Below are positions 5,415 to 5,595 of a stretch of 5,595 bases of DNA, piece after piece (the stretch's first letter is position 1; the number at the start of each line of letters is the position of its first letter). Under the pieces are notes generated by a model. It was not told where the DNA came from. It was given only the letters and a program-made list of their open reading frames with translations, and ran no database searches. The stretch is from NCBI GenBank assembly GCA_019312685.1, contig JAFDCR010000235.1, positions 1-5,595 on the forward strand, read 5' to 3'. The DNA is from Deltaproteobacteria bacterium (lineage in GTDB: Bacteria > Desulfobacterota > Desulfobulbia > Desulfobulbales > BM004). The position numbers and the translations under genes were made by a program.

Positions 5415-5595
5415 GATACGGTTTCTCTTTTTACCCTGGGAACAATATATCCGTTGCCCCAAAAGCCAATTGTTGATTTCATTTCGCAAATGGATGAAGT
5501 CCTGGTGGTTGAGGAGCTTTCACCATTCCTGGAAAACAACATTCTTTCCATTTGCGCCCAGGAAGGGATTCAGACCAGAATCAGCGGCAAGTTGA
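5415..5595 (+). pseudogene. iorA: iorA continuation beyond the in-frame stop, running off the window
   Basis: Directly after the TAA and in the same frame, 60 sense codons reach the window end. They carry IorA blocks from the end of its second domain: VSLFTLGTIYPLP (codons 3-15 after the stop) and DEVLVVEELSPFLENNI (27-43). No start codon with a ribosome binding site lies at the junction, so independent translation of this part is unlikely. The remaining TPP-binding and Fe-S domains would lie to the right. With 4620-5414 it forms one gene interrupted by a single nonsense codon. A sequence error at this codon is the main alternative to a true pseudogene. Confidence 0.8.

Noticed and set aside
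4917..5551. Minus-strand frames of 62 to 79 codons opposite iorA
   Set aside because: They are antisense shadows of the IorA reading frame, which explains the sequence on both sides of the stop; no family features are visible in them.

Overview
The window looks like bacterial chromosome from an anaerobe. The bacterial signs are an ideal Shine-Dalgarno (TAAGGAGG) in front of the second gene, a LegB-type sugar-nucleotide dehydratase typical of bacterial surface glycan loci, and short operon-style spacing. The anaerobic sign is an indolepyruvate:ferredoxin oxidoreductase alpha-subunit gene (iorA), an enzyme of ferredoxin-based metabolism found in anaerobic bacteria and archaea. The degenerate simple-repeat blocks and the mix of glycan and ferredoxin genes would fit a Desulfobacterota or syntrophic lineage, but that placement is a weak inference.

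Region 1 (1-330) has no gene. It opens with three degenerate tandem-repeat tracts: GGRCTGA heptamers, AAAGGCA heptamers and CCTYAA hexamers. A purine-rich stretch follows, then a weak candidate sigma70-type promoter. Region 2 (331-2787) is a three-gene plus-strand cluster: a LegB-family NAD-dependent 4,6-dehydratase, a sugar-1-phosphate nucleotidyltransferase 12 nt downstream, and a PAPS-dependent sulfotransferase 27 nt further on. Region 3 (2920-3963) holds a membrane acyltransferase of the acyltransferase-3 (OafA/WecH-like) family, 132 nt after the sulfotransferase and visibly richer in A/T. The likely theme of regions 2 and 3 is making and decorating a surface sugar. The nucleotidyltransferase would activate a hexose(amine) 1-phosphate, the dehydratase would make the 4-keto-6-deoxy nucleotide sugar, and the sulfotransferase and acyltransferase could add sulfate and acyl groups. 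The rest of a legionaminic-type pathway (aminotransferase, NeuC/NeuB/NeuA homologues) is not present here.

Region 4 (3964-4619) is a 656-nt AT-rich stretch with no convincing gene. It contains a hairpin, a minus-strand intrinsic-terminator-like structure with no minus-strand gene to serve, a decayed copy of a dispersed GTCATCCCCGC...GCGGATCCAGA-type palindrome, a spaced 12-bp direct repeat, a promoter-like pair, and two interleaved inverted repeats just upstream of the next gene.

Region 5 (4620-5595) is iorA. Its reading frame is broken by one in-frame TAA at 5412-5414, and clearly IorA-like sequence resumes in the same frame for 60 more codons up to the window edge. This is either a nonsense-mutated pseudogene or a sequence error. 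No complete new system is evident. The points most worth checking are the interrupted iorA, the structured leader before it, and the compound repeat block at the left end.
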